Notes under the pieces: model-generated | Databases searched by the model: none | Told to the model about the DNA's origin: nothing | Seen by the model: only the letters and a program-made list of their open reading frames with translations | Shown: positions 26,994-36,375 of the stretch, piece by piece | How positions within the stretch are numbered: position 1 is the first letter of the stretch | Layout: the number at the start of each line of letters is the position of its first letter | Assembly: GCA_023443225.1 (NCBI GenBank) | Contig: JAEZVF010000022.1 | Span: 1-64,000, forward strand | From: Bacillota bacterium | GTDB lineage: Bacteria; Bacillota; Clostridia; Lachnospirales; Lachnospiraceae | Direction of reading: 5' to 3' | Length of the DNA: 64,000 nt | Program-made: the position numbers and the translations under genes

Positions 26994-27057
26994 GGGCTGT
27001 TGCAAATTGATATGATACATATCATATTGATATGTATCATATCAATTGCAACAGCTC
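26994..27057. terminator. Very long hairpin between converging genes
   Basis: Arms of about 30 bases (GCTGTTGCAAATTGATATGA on the left) pair with one bulged base around a 3-base loop. It separates the unknown small gene and leuS. On the minus strand CCCTTTCTTTATTT follows, a fair terminator for leuS; on the plus strand no T-run follows. Confidence 0.75.
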
Positions 27058-27071
27058 TCATAAAATACTAG

Positions 27072-29471
27072 CTATTTCATTACGATGTTTACTATTTTAC
27101 CAGGAACATAGATTTCCTTTACTATGGTTCCCGTTAGTTTATCCGATATAGTTTCTTTTGCTTTAGTAATCACCTGGTCCTTTGAAGCATTGGCATCAAC
27201 TGTAGCAACCGCCTTTGTTTTACCATTGATCTGAACTGCAATCTCAATCTCGCTGTCTTTCATCTTCGTTTCATCATATACCGGCCAACATTCTTTAAAA
27301 ACACCGCTAGTATGTCCAAGCTGTGACCATAATTCTTCTGCCACATGAGGAATAAAAGGTGCTAATAGGATTACCGCAGTTTCCAGTGTTTCCTTATCAA
27401 TACCAGGGCCCTTCGCAAGATCAAGCATCTTGTTATTATACTCCATAAAACCACTGACAACCGTATTCAAGCTGAAGCTCTCTAAACGGCTTGTGATATC
27501 ATATATCATCTTATGTCTGACTTTGATCATTTCTTCCGTTGCTTGTACTTCTTTGTCCTTGTTTTCCATCACCAGATTCCAGAAACGGTTGATAAAGCGG
27601 TATACACCGTCCATTCCTCTGTCATCCCACTCAGAATCTAATTCCGGTGGCCCTACAAATAATTCATAAAGCCTTAGGGAATCGCAACCATAGTCATTCA
27701 CAAGTTCATCCGGTGATACTACATTTCCTTTGGATTTACTCATCTTAGCTCCATCTTTACCAATCATACCTTGATTGAATAACCTGGTAAATGGCTCATC
27801 AAAATCTATTACACCGATGTCATTTAAGAATTTTGTATAGAATCTTGAATAAAGCAAATGAAGAACCGCATGTTCAACTCCACCAATATACATGTCTACT
27901 GGCAGGAACTTCGCTGCTTTTTCCTTGGATACTAACTCTTCCTTATTCTTACTGTCTATATATCTTAAGAAATACCAAGAAGAACCTGCCCACTGTGGCA
28001 TCGTATTGGTCTCTCTCTTAGCCGGAGCACCACATTCCGGGCAAGTTGTATTGACCCATTCATGGATATCTGCCAATGGTGACTCTCCTGTTCCAGTTGG
28101 CTGATAACGTTCTACCTCCGGTAAGAGTAATGGAAGCTGATCTTCCGGTACTGCTACAGCTCCGCAATGCTCACAATGTACAATTGGAATTGGCTCTCCC
28201 CAGTAACGTTGTCTTGAGAATACCCAGTCACGTAATTTGTAATTCGTTGTCTTCTTTCCAATTCCTCGTTCTTCCAACATTCCCGGAACATCCCGTTTCG
28301 CATCTGCTGAATTCATACCGTTAAATTCTCCGGAATTAATCATGATTCCGGTATCTGTATAAGCCTCTGTAAGATTCGGATTCTCCTCACCATCTTTTGC
28401 GATAACTTGAATAATCGGAATAGCAAATTTCGTAGCAAACTCGAAATCTCTGTCATCATGTGCAGGTACGCACATAATAGCTCCAGTTCCGTAATCTGCT
28501 AATACATAATCAGATATCCAGATTGGAACAAGCTTTTGATTCAAAGGATTGATTGCATAGCTACCGGAGAATACACCTGTCTTCTCTTTATCCTGTAAAC
28601 GGTCTACTGAGGATCTCATAGAAGACTTGAATACATATTCCTCTACTGCAGTCTTTTGTTCTGGAGTAGCCAATTCTTTTGCAAGCTCATGTTCCGGTGC
28701 TAACACCATGAAGGTGGCTCCATATAAAGTATCCGGTCTGGTAGTGTATACCTTAATCTTTCTATCGCTACCATCTACTGCAAAATCAATCTCCGCTCCA
28801 TAGCTTTTACCAATCCAGTCAGATTGCATCTTCTTAACCTTATCCGGCCAATCCAGCTTGTCCAGATCCTCTAGTAACCTGTCTGCATAGGCAGTTATTT
28901 TAAGCATCCATTGCTTTAAATTCTTCTTCGTTACGGATTCTCCACAACGTTCACAGCATCCATCCACTACCTCTTCATTAGCCAAACCAGTTTTACAGGA
29001 AGGACACCAGTTGATTGGCATCTGCTTTTCATATGCCAGCCCTGCTTTAAACATTTTAACAAAGATCCACTGTGTCCATTTATAGAATTCTGGATCTGTT
29101 GTGTTTACTTCCATATCCCAATCATAGATAGCTGAAATCTCGTTAATTTGTCTCTTAATATTGGCAACATTCTCTGCGGTAGACTTACTTGGATGTACTC
29201 CCATCTTAATGGCATAATTTTCAGCAGGAAGTCCAAAGGCATCCCAACCCATTGGATGGATAAGGTAGTATCCTTTTAAAATTTTATATCTGCTCCAGAC
29301 ATCACTGATTACATAACCTCTCCAATGTCCAACATGAAGACCACTACCAGACGGATAAGGGAACATATCCAGACAATAGTACTTCGGTTTCTTACCATCA
29401 TTCACATTTACCGGGTTTACTTCCCAGTTCTTTCGCCACTTCTTTTCAATCTCTTTGTGGTTATAATTCAT
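27072..29471 (-). CDS. leuS: Leucyl-tRNA synthetase
   Basis: Charges tRNA-Leu. Class I motifs are HVGH (residues 46-49, in YPSGSGLHVGHWRGY) and KMSKSKGN in the C-terminal third. A zinc-ribbon (CPSCKTGLANEEVVDGCCERCG) and the CP1 editing domain with a TTRPDTLYGATFMVL segment are present. Length is 799 aa, usual for bacterial LeuS. GGAGG lies before the ATG. It is controlled by an intact T-box leader with a Leu specifier. Confidence 0.97.
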   Translation of the reverse strand: MNYNHKEIEKKWRKNWEVNPVNVNDGKKPKYYCLDMFPYPSGSGLHVGHWRGYVISDVWSRYKILKGYYLIHPMGWDAFGLPAENYAIKMGVHPSKSTAENVANIKRQINEISAIYDWDMEVNTTDPEFYKWTQWIFVKMFKAGLAYEKQMPINWCPSCKTGLANEEVVDGCCERCGESVTKKNLKQWMLKITAYADRLLEDLDKLDWPDKVKKMQSDWIGKSYGAEIDFAVDGSDRKIKVYTTRPDTLYGATFMVLAPEHELAKELATPEQKTAVEEYVFKSSMRSSVDRLQDKEKTGVFSGSYAINPLNQKLVPIWISDYVLADYGTGAIMCVPAHDDRDFEFATKFAIPIIQVIAKDGEENPNLTEAYTDTGIMINSGEFNGMNSADAKRDVPGMLEERGIGKKTTNYKLRDWVFSRQRYWGEPIPIVHCEHCGAVAVPEDQLPLLLPEVERYQPTGTGESPLADIHEWVNTTCPECGAPAKRETNTMPQWAGSSWYFLRYIDSKNKEELVSKEKAAKFLPVDMYIGGVEHAVLHLLYSRFYTKFLNDIGVIDFDEPFTRLFNQGMIGKDGAKMSKSKGNVVSPDELVNDYGCDSLRLYELFVGPPELDSEWDDRGMDGVYRFINRFWNLVMENKDKEVQATEEMIKVRHKMIYDITSRLESFSLNTVVSGFMEYNNKMLDLAKGPGIDKETLETAVILLAPFIPHVAEELWSQLGHTSGVFKECWPVYDETKMKDSEIEIAVQINGKTKAVATVDANASKDQVITKAKETISDKLTGTIVKEIYVPGKIVNIVMK

Positions 29472-29504
29472 AGTATAATTCCTCCATTCCGCCGCCTAAT
29501 ACGG

Positions 29505-29806
29505 CCTGAAACAAAAAAACCTCTCCGCCCCTACATATAGAGACGAAAAGGTTAAATTCCGTGGTACCACTCTAATTTGTTTTATAGGATAATGAAATCA
29601 ATATCCTAATAAAACACACTCGTTCATTCTATAACGGGAAATCCCGCCTCAACCTACTAAACATTTAAATAGTAAAAGAATTCAATTGAGGTACTCCAAG
29701 GCGAGTTGGGAGATATTCACTGCTGTCTTACACCAACCGGCAGCTCTCTGTATGTGTCTATTCTCTTAATACTCCTCATCACTGTATCTAATATAAATAA
29801 CTTTAA
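29505..29806 (-). ncRNA. T-box riboswitch of leuS, Leu specifier CTC
   Basis: On the minus strand: stem I with CAGAGAGCTGCCGGTTGGTG, an AGTA-type loop in GGAGTACCTCAATTG that places the specifier CTC at 29688-29690, the T-box core GAGTGGTACCACGG (29559-29574), and a terminator hairpin CCTCTCCGCCCC-type with T-run at 29513-29545. Uncharged tRNA-Leu is expected to favour read-through. Confidence 0.92.
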
Positions 29807-29811
29807 AGTAT

Positions 29812-29841
29812 ATTCTATAACAACTATTCTATTTTTGTCAA
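29812..29841 (-). promoter_or_regulatory. Promoter of leuS leader
   Basis: TTGACA and TAGAAT on the minus strand are 18 bases apart, just upstream of the T-box leader. Confidence 0.65.
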
Positions 29842-29908
29842 GAAGCAACATGCTTCAGTTCCTGCAGATTTATACACAAAACTTAAAATATTATTATGAG
29901 TGTGCTTC

Positions 29909-30541
29909 TTATTTGCTTGTACAAAAGTGGATGGCCATCAGAAGTAATACTACAATAAGGATAGCAATAGAGAATAGTTTAATTTTACTCATATAATTTT
30001 CAACAAGCATTCCAAATAAATAGTAAGTTTTTGTATATTTACCCTTGGAAAACATTTCAAAGAAATAATACAAAAACGGAATTAAAGCACCGAGGGACAC
30101 TTGTTTCGTTATATATGCAAACATCATCCCCATGATTCCTAAATAAAACGATGTTACAAAACTTCCCAAGAAAATTTTTATTATCTGAAAGTCTTCACCT
30201 AAAAATTTTATGGGGATAAATACAATACTCAAAAGCAATAGTAACTGTACAGAGATAATAATGATTCTATAAAGAATAGTTTTCCAATGTGAGTATGTTT
30301 TTGTATAAACTATTTCGTTTACTCTACACTCTTGTTCAATCAATGTAGTCCTAACAAACAGTATGATTCCAATGGGAGATAAAAGTTGCTCTCCAATAAA
30401 TATCAAAGTGTTTTTTGACAAACTGCTTTTATTCATCATACAAAAAATCATCACTATATATACGAAAGCTAAAAACATAATATTAAATGAAACTATTTTT
30501 ATATTATGTATAAAAACCTTTTTTTCTAAAGTGAAATCCAT
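29909..30541 (-). CDS. Membrane protein, ABC-2-type permease component
   Basis: A 210 aa protein with six predicted helices (VSFNIMFLAFVYIVMIFCM, LLLLSIVFIPIKFLG, LFSIAILIVVLLLMAIHF). Only the layout points to a transporter component. It overlaps the permease gene upstream by 38 bases and is the last gene of the AT-rich sigma-ABC cluster. GAGGGG lies about 11 bases before the ATG. It may complement the 380 aa permease, which is otherwise a half-size subunit. Confidence 0.72.
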   Translation of the reverse strand: MDFTLEKKVFIHNIKIVSFNIMFLAFVYIVMIFCMMNKSSLSKNTLIFIGEQLLSPIGIILFVRTTLIEQECRVNEIVYTKTYSHWKTILYRIIIISVQLLLLLSIVFIPIKFLGEDFQIIKIFLGSFVTSFYLGIMGMMFAYITKQVSLGALIPFLYYFFEMFSKGKYTKTYYLFGMLVENYMSKIKLFSIAILIVVLLLMAIHFCTSK

Positions 30542-31646
30542 TATGTAGATCCCCTCTCTTTGAATCCCATAGCTTTATAGCTAATAATAATAATGCTAAT
30601 GAAAATATAGCAATCCATACTCTATTGAAGCATATGTTCCTAATATAAGGTTGAAATTCAGAGCTTGGTACTATTTTATTAAACCTAATTATATATTTGC
30701 TTGGTTGAATCCCCTCTGATACTAGATTTGATATGCTATATCTCCAATAGAAGAATTGAATTATGATAGGCGCTATTCCATTGTTAAATATAAGCTGAAG
30801 TACATAGCTAAAAGACGTTACAAATAGAATGGTAGGAACAACCCACAATATGGAATATTCATAGAATGCTGTATAGGAAATGGAATCTCCAGTTAGCTTT
30901 GAATAATTGTGAAACATCCATGTTGCATGACCTGCTGTTAAAAGCACCATAAAGCTTGTAACTAAGATATCTCCCAAATATTTTCCTAATACATACTTAT
31001 AAGAGGAAATCTCAGTAGTATATATTAGCTCATCCATACGATATCCTTTATCCTTAATTAGAGTAAATGCAGTTATGAAGACCGTAAAGAAGCCCATAGC
31101 AATACCTAAATAATCCGCAAAGAGTCTACCATAAGCATTGGTTATCTTATCTTCTTTAAGGATTGAAGTGTATCTTTCTAAGTCATTATTGTAAGTTTTG
31201 TTATGAATGATATAAGTAAGGTTATATTCACTGCTATATACTGTATTTCCACCTAAAGCCTTATCCACTTTTTCTAAAAAAGCCTCATACTCATTGTAAA
31301 TTTTATAGTTCATATTTTCCATATCTCTTATGGCAGAGGCTAAAAATTGCATTTGTTCTTTATTTAATTCTTCATAAGACATACTGATTCCTATCATTCG
31401 TAAGGTATTTCCTGATTCATAGTCAGCCTTCATATTTTCGTAAGTATATTGTATAACATCTTCTAATGTAACTCCATCTACTCCAGTGCTGCTATCAATT
31501 CTAGGAGGTATCGGTTTGACACCCTCTCTCTTAATGTCGCCAACAAATTGAGTATAATAAAATAGAAATATAGATATAAACAGAATGAATATAGTTAAAC
31601 TTTTAATCTTAAGTTTTATTTCTTTTATTAATATTCTAAAAAACAA
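30504..31646 (-). CDS. ABC-2 type permease of the AT-rich sigma-ABC cluster
   Basis: A 380 aa membrane protein: one N-terminal helix (LTIFILFISIFLFYYTQF), a ~150-residue outside domain, and C-terminal helices (IAMGFFTVFITAFTL, IFSLALLLLAIKLW). The layout parallels the permease at 18949-20166. The start is TTG at 31646, with AAAGGAGG ten bases upstream and no nearby ATG. It follows the ATPase gene by a few bases. Substrate unknown. Confidence 0.78.
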   Translation of the reverse strand: MFFRILIKEIKLKIKSLTIFILFISIFLFYYTQFVGDIKREGVKPIPPRIDSSTGVDGVTLEDVIQYTYENMKADYESGNTLRMIGISMSYEELNKEQMQFLASAIRDMENMNYKIYNEYEAFLEKVDKALGGNTVYSSEYNLTYIIHNKTYNNDLERYTSILKEDKITNAYGRLFADYLGIAMGFFTVFITAFTLIKDKGYRMDELIYTTEISSYKYVLGKYLGDILVTSFMVLLTAGHATWMFHNYSKLTGDSISYTAFYEYSILWVVPTILFVTSFSYVLQLIFNNGIAPIIIQFFYWRYSISNLVSEGIQPSKYIIRFNKIVPSSEFQPYIRNICFNRVWIAIFSLALLLLAIKLWDSKRGDLHNGFHFRKKGFYT

Positions 31647-31651
31647 GCTGT

Positions 31652-32506
31652 TTACACCTCCTTTATTAATCTCATATATGCATCTTCTAAAGTTGGAGAA
31701 GTATTAACTGCATTTAGGGAAGGCTTTTCCTTTGATAACAGTCTTAAAGATACTCTATCACCATCAAGGATAGATGAAATAACTTGATGCCTATTCATAT
31801 ATTCATCATACTCTTTAATATCCACAATTAAATCCCATATATACCCCTCTGCATTCTTAATTACCTCTTTTACTGTACCGTGATATACAAGATTTCCCTT
31901 ATTAAGAATAGATAAGCTTTTACAGCTTACAGCAACATCTTCCACTATATGAGTTGATAATAATACGGTTTTTGTCTTTCCTAATTGAGATAGCATGTTC
32001 CTTACTCGGATTCTTTCTTCTGGATCTAAACCAGCTGTAGGTTCATCCACGATGAATACTCTTGGCTCTCCCACCATGGCTACGGCAATTCCTAGTCTCC
32101 TTTTCATTCCACCCGAAAGAATCTTTATCTTTGATTTCCATAACTTTTGGAGGTTTACCATCTCTAATTTATCTAATATCTCTTTTTTACTTAATTTTAT
32201 GTTAGAAAGGGAAGCAAAGTAATCTAGCGTTTCATAAACTGTAAAATTTGGATAAAAGGAAAATTCCTGTGGAAGATACCCTATTATTTTACGTATTTTT
32301 ATTTTATCTTCTACCATTATCCTATCATAGTAGACTTGTCCAGATGTTTTAGGTAACAAAGTAGATAGTATCCTAATAAAAGTAGTCTTTCCTGCTCCAT
32401 TGGGTCCTAAAATTCCATGAATCCCCTCTTCAAAAGTTAGATTTATATTGTTTAAGGCTCTATAGGAACCATAATCTTTTATCAATCCATTAATCTCAAT
32501 TTTCAA
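31652..32506 (-). CDS. ABC transporter ATP-binding protein
   Basis: A 284 aa ATPase with Walker A GPNGAGKTT, signature LSGGMKRR, Walker B VFIVDEPTAGLD and switch His LLSTHIVED. The C-terminus (GYIWDLIVD, RLLSKEKPSLNAVNTSPTLEDAY) matches the pattern of the ATPase in the 17-20 kb module, marking them as paralogues. The start is TTG at 32506 with GAGGAGG upstream; it overlaps the end of the small membrane protein gene by 11 bases. Confidence 0.9.
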   Translation of the reverse strand: MKIEINGLIKDYGSYRALNNINLTFEEGIHGILGPNGAGKTTFIRILSTLLPKTSGQVYYDRIMVEDKIKIRKIIGYLPQEFSFYPNFTVYETLDYFASLSNIKLSKKEILDKLEMVNLQKLWKSKIKILSGGMKRRLGIAVAMVGEPRVFIVDEPTAGLDPEERIRVRNMLSQLGKTKTVLLSTHIVEDVAVSCKSLSILNKGNLVYHGTVKEVIKNAEGYIWDLIVDIKEYDEYMNRHQVISSILDGDRVSLRLLSKEKPSLNAVNTSPTLEDAYMRLIKEV

Positions 32507-32798
32507 GATAAATCCTCCTCTTAACTATAACAAATCTAACATACTCATATATCTGGGCAGCTGTTAAAAATGCTGGTATACATATAATTAACCATACCAT
32601 ACTAACTCCTAATATAAAATATAATAGTAAGCTTATCAAAGATAAGCTGCCAAATACCAAACAGGACATTCTTATTTCTATATTTCTTAAGAGTTTCTTG
32701 TTTTCTTCCGCTTTTTCTAATTGGTATCTGTCATATTCCTGAATTCTCACCTTACTCCATATTTCACTTATATATTGATTATTTTCTTCAGAATGCAT
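32496..32798 (-). CDS. Small membrane protein of the sigma-ABC cluster
   Basis: A 100 aa protein with a charged helical start (SEIWSKVRIQEYDRYQLEKAEENKKLL) and two transmembrane helices (SCLVFGSLSLISLLLYFIL, WLIICIPAFLTAAQIYEYV). It sits between the ECF sigma and ATPase genes, the same place as the larger membrane protein of the 17-20 kb module, and may be its short counterpart. GGAGG lies six bases before the ATG. A role in sensing or restraining the sigma factor is inferred. Confidence 0.72.
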   Translation of the reverse strand: MHSEENNQYISEIWSKVRIQEYDRYQLEKAEENKKLLRNIEIRMSCLVFGSLSLISLLLYFILGVSMVWLIICIPAFLTAAQIYEYVRFVIVKRRIYLEN

Positions 32799-32819
32799 AA
32801 ACTACCTCCATACAAAGAT

Positions 32820-33332
32820 TTATTTTTCAGCAAAGGAAGCCTTTAATTCCTTTCTTGCTCTAAAAATAGTTATTTTCACCTTAGCTAAGCTTATTCCGGA
32901 TACTTCTGCAATTTCCTTATAGGACATCTGTAGAAATGCATACAAATAAAGTATATTTTTTTGTTCTGCATTTAATTTATTTAGACTTTTCATGAGATTC
33001 TCTTTGTTCTCTCTTTCTATGACAATTTCCTCAGGAGAAATAGTGGAAGCAATGTCAAGATCATCGTAACTTATTCTATCATTTTTCCTAATATAATCTA
33101 CAGACTTATTATGTATTATTGAAAACAGATAAGACTTCACTGTGCTATATTGATTCAGTCTTTCTCTATATACGTAAAAGGTAGCAAAACTATCTTGGAC
33201 AATATCTTCTGCCATATAATAATCTTTTAGAATGCTTCGTGCATAGTTAACAGCTTCTTTTCTATATTTCACTATAAACTCTTCAAAAGCACTTTCATTT
33301 CCATCTTTTAATAATTGTAACTGCTCATCCAC
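32820..33332 (-). CDS. ECF-type RNA polymerase sigma factor
   Basis: A 170 aa sigma-70 family factor: region 2 at about residues 10-80 (YKDYY-like ILKDYYMAEDIVQDSFATFYVYRER, KSYLFSIIHNKSVDYIRK) and region 4 at about 110-165 (LNAEQKNILYLYAFLQMSYKEIAEVSGISLAKVKITIFRARKEL). The start is GTG, with AGGAGG about seven bases upstream. It leads the small membrane protein, ATPase and two permease genes, and likely controls them. Codon use is very AT-rich. Confidence 0.9.
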   Translation of the reverse strand: MDEQLQLLKDGNESAFEEFIVKYRKEAVNYARSILKDYYMAEDIVQDSFATFYVYRERLNQYSTVKSYLFSIIHNKSVDYIRKNDRISYDDLDIASTISPEEIVIERENKENLMKSLNKLNAEQKNILYLYAFLQMSYKEIAEVSGISLAKVKITIFRARKELKASFAEK

Positions 33333-33427
33333 TCTTTCACCTCCTATTCCTTTCTGTAATCTAGTAATATTAGATATTTACGAAACTCTTACCTCTATAT
33401 ACGCAAGAAGAAAATTTCGCAAATGTC

Positions 33428-33467
33428 TATACAGGATTTGGATATCATAAGCCCAAATCCTATACTG
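33428..33467 (-). terminator. Hairpin after the upstream ABC operon
   Basis: CAGGATTTGG pairs with CCCAAATCCT with extension (TATACTG/TATACAG-like). It lies between the permease gene ending at 33471 and the sigma gene; the T-run is weak, so termination may be partial. Confidence 0.5.
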
Positions 33468-33470
33468 TAA

Positions 33471-34214
33471 TTACTCTTTTACAGTTTTTACACAAGCAAA
33501 GGCTAAAAGTATTATACCAAAAAATAGAAGCATAAATCTACTGGTTACAAATGAAGCGGATAAGTTAAAAGTTACCACATCACTTGTTCTACCCAAGAGT
33601 TCTGCATAGGTACATAATTTGAAATAATGAGCTCCATAAATGTCTAACCAATACGGAAGAATACTTGAGGTATCAAATAAACCTAAAAGAAAAGCAATAG
33701 GAATTAAACCATATAATAATTTTATACTAATTCTCCCTAGAACCATGCAAAATCCCAGAAAAAAAACAAAAGTAGGCACCATAAACCAGAATATTAACTC
33801 TATAAAGTTATTAAGATCAGTAAAGTTAAACAAAACCTTGTAATATAGAAAGCTTATAATGATAGGAACCATTGTAATCAATAAAAAGGCAATTACGATA
33901 GTAAACGCTTTCATTAAATAGTATCTACATTGAGAAATTGGTGCAGAAAATAGTATTCTTCTTGCTCTGATCTCTTTTTCATCAAAAATCGTAGTTATCA
34001 TAAATATTATAGTACATATGACCAAAGGTAAAATCAATCCAATGAAAAAAGCATAAGTCCATTCTGAAAATGGAGCAGTACCGTAATATCCTCCCGTTAC
34101 TAGCCTAGTCAGTGAATCATAAGTGAATCCTATCATAAGGAGAATCATATAAAAATATTTTTTTGATATAATAACCCTTCGAATTTCATATTTTAACAAA
34201 GTAATATTATTCAA
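33471..34214 (-). CDS. ABC-2 type permease
   Basis: A 247 aa protein with six helices (YFYMILLMIGFTYDSLTRL, FFIGLILPLVICTIIFMITTIFD, FMLLFFGIILLAFACV). The DEKEIRARRILFSAPISQCRYYLMK loop is typical of ABC-2 export permeases. The start is probably TTG at 34214, with GAGGAGG ten bases upstream and overlap with the permease-peptidase gene. It is the third gene of an ATPase/permease-M1/permease operon. Confidence 0.78.
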   Translation of the reverse strand: MNNITLLKYEIRRVIISKKYFYMILLMIGFTYDSLTRLVTGGYYGTAPFSEWTYAFFIGLILPLVICTIIFMITTIFDEKEIRARRILFSAPISQCRYYLMKAFTIVIAFLLITMVPIIISFLYYKVLFNFTDLNNFIELIFWFMVPTFVFFLGFCMVLGRISIKLLYGLIPIAFLLGLFDTSSILPYWLDIYGAHYFKLCTYAELLGRTSDVVTFNLSASFVTSRFMLLFFGIILLAFACVKTVKE

Positions 34215-36375
34215 CTTCCATGTCCTCCTCTGAAAGAACCATCTCTTCTAGAAACTGTTCATATGTTAAATCTTGTAATAAATGATTACGATATATATTG
34301 CTAATCCTTTTTATAAACTCTTCTTCTCCTAAAACTTCCTCTCCTTTGATAAGTTTTATTGGCATTAAATAGTATAACTCACTCTGGAGCTTTTCCATTT
34401 CCAAGGATTTTCTATAGTTCTCATTTACTTTATCTAACATTTCACTGTTATTGATATAATAATAATTTTTTAACTCTGCTACGCGACCTTCCCATCTGCT
34501 TAAAAACCATTTTGATTCCATGTCTCCAAACTTTTCTTGTATATATTTATAGGAACAATACTGCGCTAATCCTTCACTAGACCAAGGGCTATCCTCTACT
34601 ACATTAACCCCTGTTCCCCACCATTGATGGGCCATTTCATGGGCGATAACGCTTATATCTCTCATATATATGTCGAAGCTCATACCGATATATTGGATAT
34701 TTTCGCTATCAATGAGTGAATACATAATCGAATCTCTATTTAGCATATTTTCTGAAATAGAGATCACATTTTCTGATGAATGTCCTCCTTGCTTATATAA
34801 AGCTACTTCTACAATCTTTAAAGGATATAGATTAGTATAATACTGACCCATATTCTCCGTGTAATATTTCATAATGTCTTTTATATGTTCTTCTATCTTC
34901 ATCTTCTCAATGTAATCTTCGTGTCTAGTAGAGTAGTAAAATTCTACATTCATATTTTCAAATGCAATTTGGGATTTTTTATACTTCCCAGCAAATGCTC
35001 CAATATCTGCAGTATGAGATTCATATTCAAACATCCATTTTTTCATGCCGTCTTTTGTTTCTGCATTAAGAAGCACACCAGGTACTACCATTGTCAAATA
35101 ATCTGGCGCAGCATAATATCCAGAAATTCTTATGGAATCTCCATTTTTAACAAAAGGTTTAAATATCCAATTAGAGTTCTCAAGTAAATAAATACTATCT
35201 TTCGAAATATATCCTGGCATCCCCTTACCTACTGCATACTTTCCAGTCTTTATTTTGCCTCTATAAGAAATGACAACCTCTATTTTTTCTACATTAGGTA
35301 TCGGTATCTCAATAATACTCTCATTCTTATATTCTTTATATGCAATCTCTTCTTCGTTAACCTTTACAGAATCTACTTTTAAACCTTCGTTTGTACAAAA
35401 TTTAATTAGTCCAGAGCCTTTATTTGTAAAGTTATAGGTAACTTCACCTTCCATTTCTCTTTTCTTATTGTGAAAAGTTATTTTGGGACTTAGACTAGTT
35501 AGATAGACATTTTCATCTATAATAGTAACATAATTCCTCTTAAGTTCCATAGTAAAAGGCTCTCTTAAATAGGTAAATCCACTTCCTAATAAAGCAAGTA
35601 GAAGGAATACAAGCAAACTTTTACTTTTTACATTAACGAAAAAGGAATTCCATATATCAAATTCATATCTTCTTTTGAATAAAAATCCTATACAAAATAT
35701 TGATGCACAAATAAAAAACCATAGTAACCGGTTATAAAGAATTGTATTTCCTACAGGCTCAATTCCTGCAAAATCAGAAAAAATGTCTATATTTGTCTGT
35801 ACCCATTTGAATAAATAATGATTTGAAAAAAAACTTAAGGCAAAAAGTACACCAAATGTTATAAAACTTATATCTAAACTATCGGTTAATAGGTATAAGC
35901 CACTTATTATAAATGAAGAAAATAATAGTGATGGAAAAAATATAATAAAATAGTTGAATAGATAATAGGATATATCTATTGGAATACTGTATAAAAACTT
36001 TTGTATCGCCATGACAACTGTCATTCCAAGTAAGGTAATTAATAGCTCAATAAAAGTAATTGATAAAATACGAATGACCATTAATTTATAGTAATTTTGA
36101 TTTGATTCGATTATAGCTTTACTTCTTTTTCTTTTGTCTTTATCTAATGTCAAAACAGTATACAAAGCAAATAATAAAGAACAAATGGAAGCAGCAAACT
36201 TGGCAGAACCAAAGGCGATTGTTGAAGATGACCTTCTTATATAAAATAAATCAAAATCGTTAGACATATTTAATGAGTTGATCCCAATCCACATAATAGC
36301 AAAGGATACAATCATTAGAAGAATCACTGATTTAGATTTTAACATCAATTTAATTTCTGTTTTAAGCAAGTTCAT
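34207..36375 (-). CDS. ABC permease fused to an M1-type metallopeptidase domain
   Basis: A 722 aa protein. The first ~250 residues hold six to seven helices of ABC-2 permease type (SVILLMIVSFAIMWIGINSL, SLLVFLLLALLGSGFTYLR). The outside half carries a gluzincin zinc site: HEMAHQ at about residues 579-584 and a glutamate in WSSEGLAQY, with 17 residues between the second His and this Glu (M1 enzymes usually have 18). The domain may trim or bind a peptide outside the cell. Two ATGs lie near the start; the later is favoured, since AAGGAGG abuts the first. Operon order is ATPase, this gene, permease. Confidence 0.85.
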   Translation of the reverse strand: MNLLKTEIKLMLKSKSVILLMIVSFAIMWIGINSLNMSNDFDLFYIRRSSSTIAFGSAKFAASICSLLFALYTVLTLDKDKRKRSKAIIESNQNYYKLMVIRILSITFIELLITLLGMTVVMAIQKFLYSIPIDISYYLFNYFIIFFPSLLFSSFIISGLYLLTDSLDISFITFGVLFALSFFSNHYLFKWVQTNIDIFSDFAGIEPVGNTILYNRLLWFFICASIFCIGFLFKRRYEFDIWNSFFVNVKSKSLLVFLLLALLGSGFTYLREPFTMELKRNYVTIIDENVYLTSLSPKITFHNKKREMEGEVTYNFTNKGSGLIKFCTNEGLKVDSVKVNEEEIAYKEYKNESIIEIPIPNVEKIEVVISYRGKIKTGKYAVGKGMPGYISKDSIYLLENSNWIFKPFVKNGDSIRISGYYAAPDYLTMVVPGVLLNAETKDGMKKWMFEYESHTADIGAFAGKYKKSQIAFENMNVEFYYSTRHEDYIEKMKIEEHIKDIMKYYTENMGQYYTNLYPLKIVEVALYKQGGHSSENVISISENMLNRDSIMYSLIDSENIQYIGMSFDIYMRDISVIAHEMAHQWWGTGVNVVEDSPWSSEGLAQYCSYKYIQEKFGDMESKWFLSRWEGRVAELKNYYYINNSEMLDKVNENYRKSLEMEKLQSELYYLMPIKLIKGEEVLGEEEFIKRISNIYRNHLLQDLTYEQFLEEMVLSEEDMEVE

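Noticed and set aside
29706..29996. 96-codon plus-strand frame
   Set aside because: It overlaps the leuS T-box leader and promoter and has no ribosome site.
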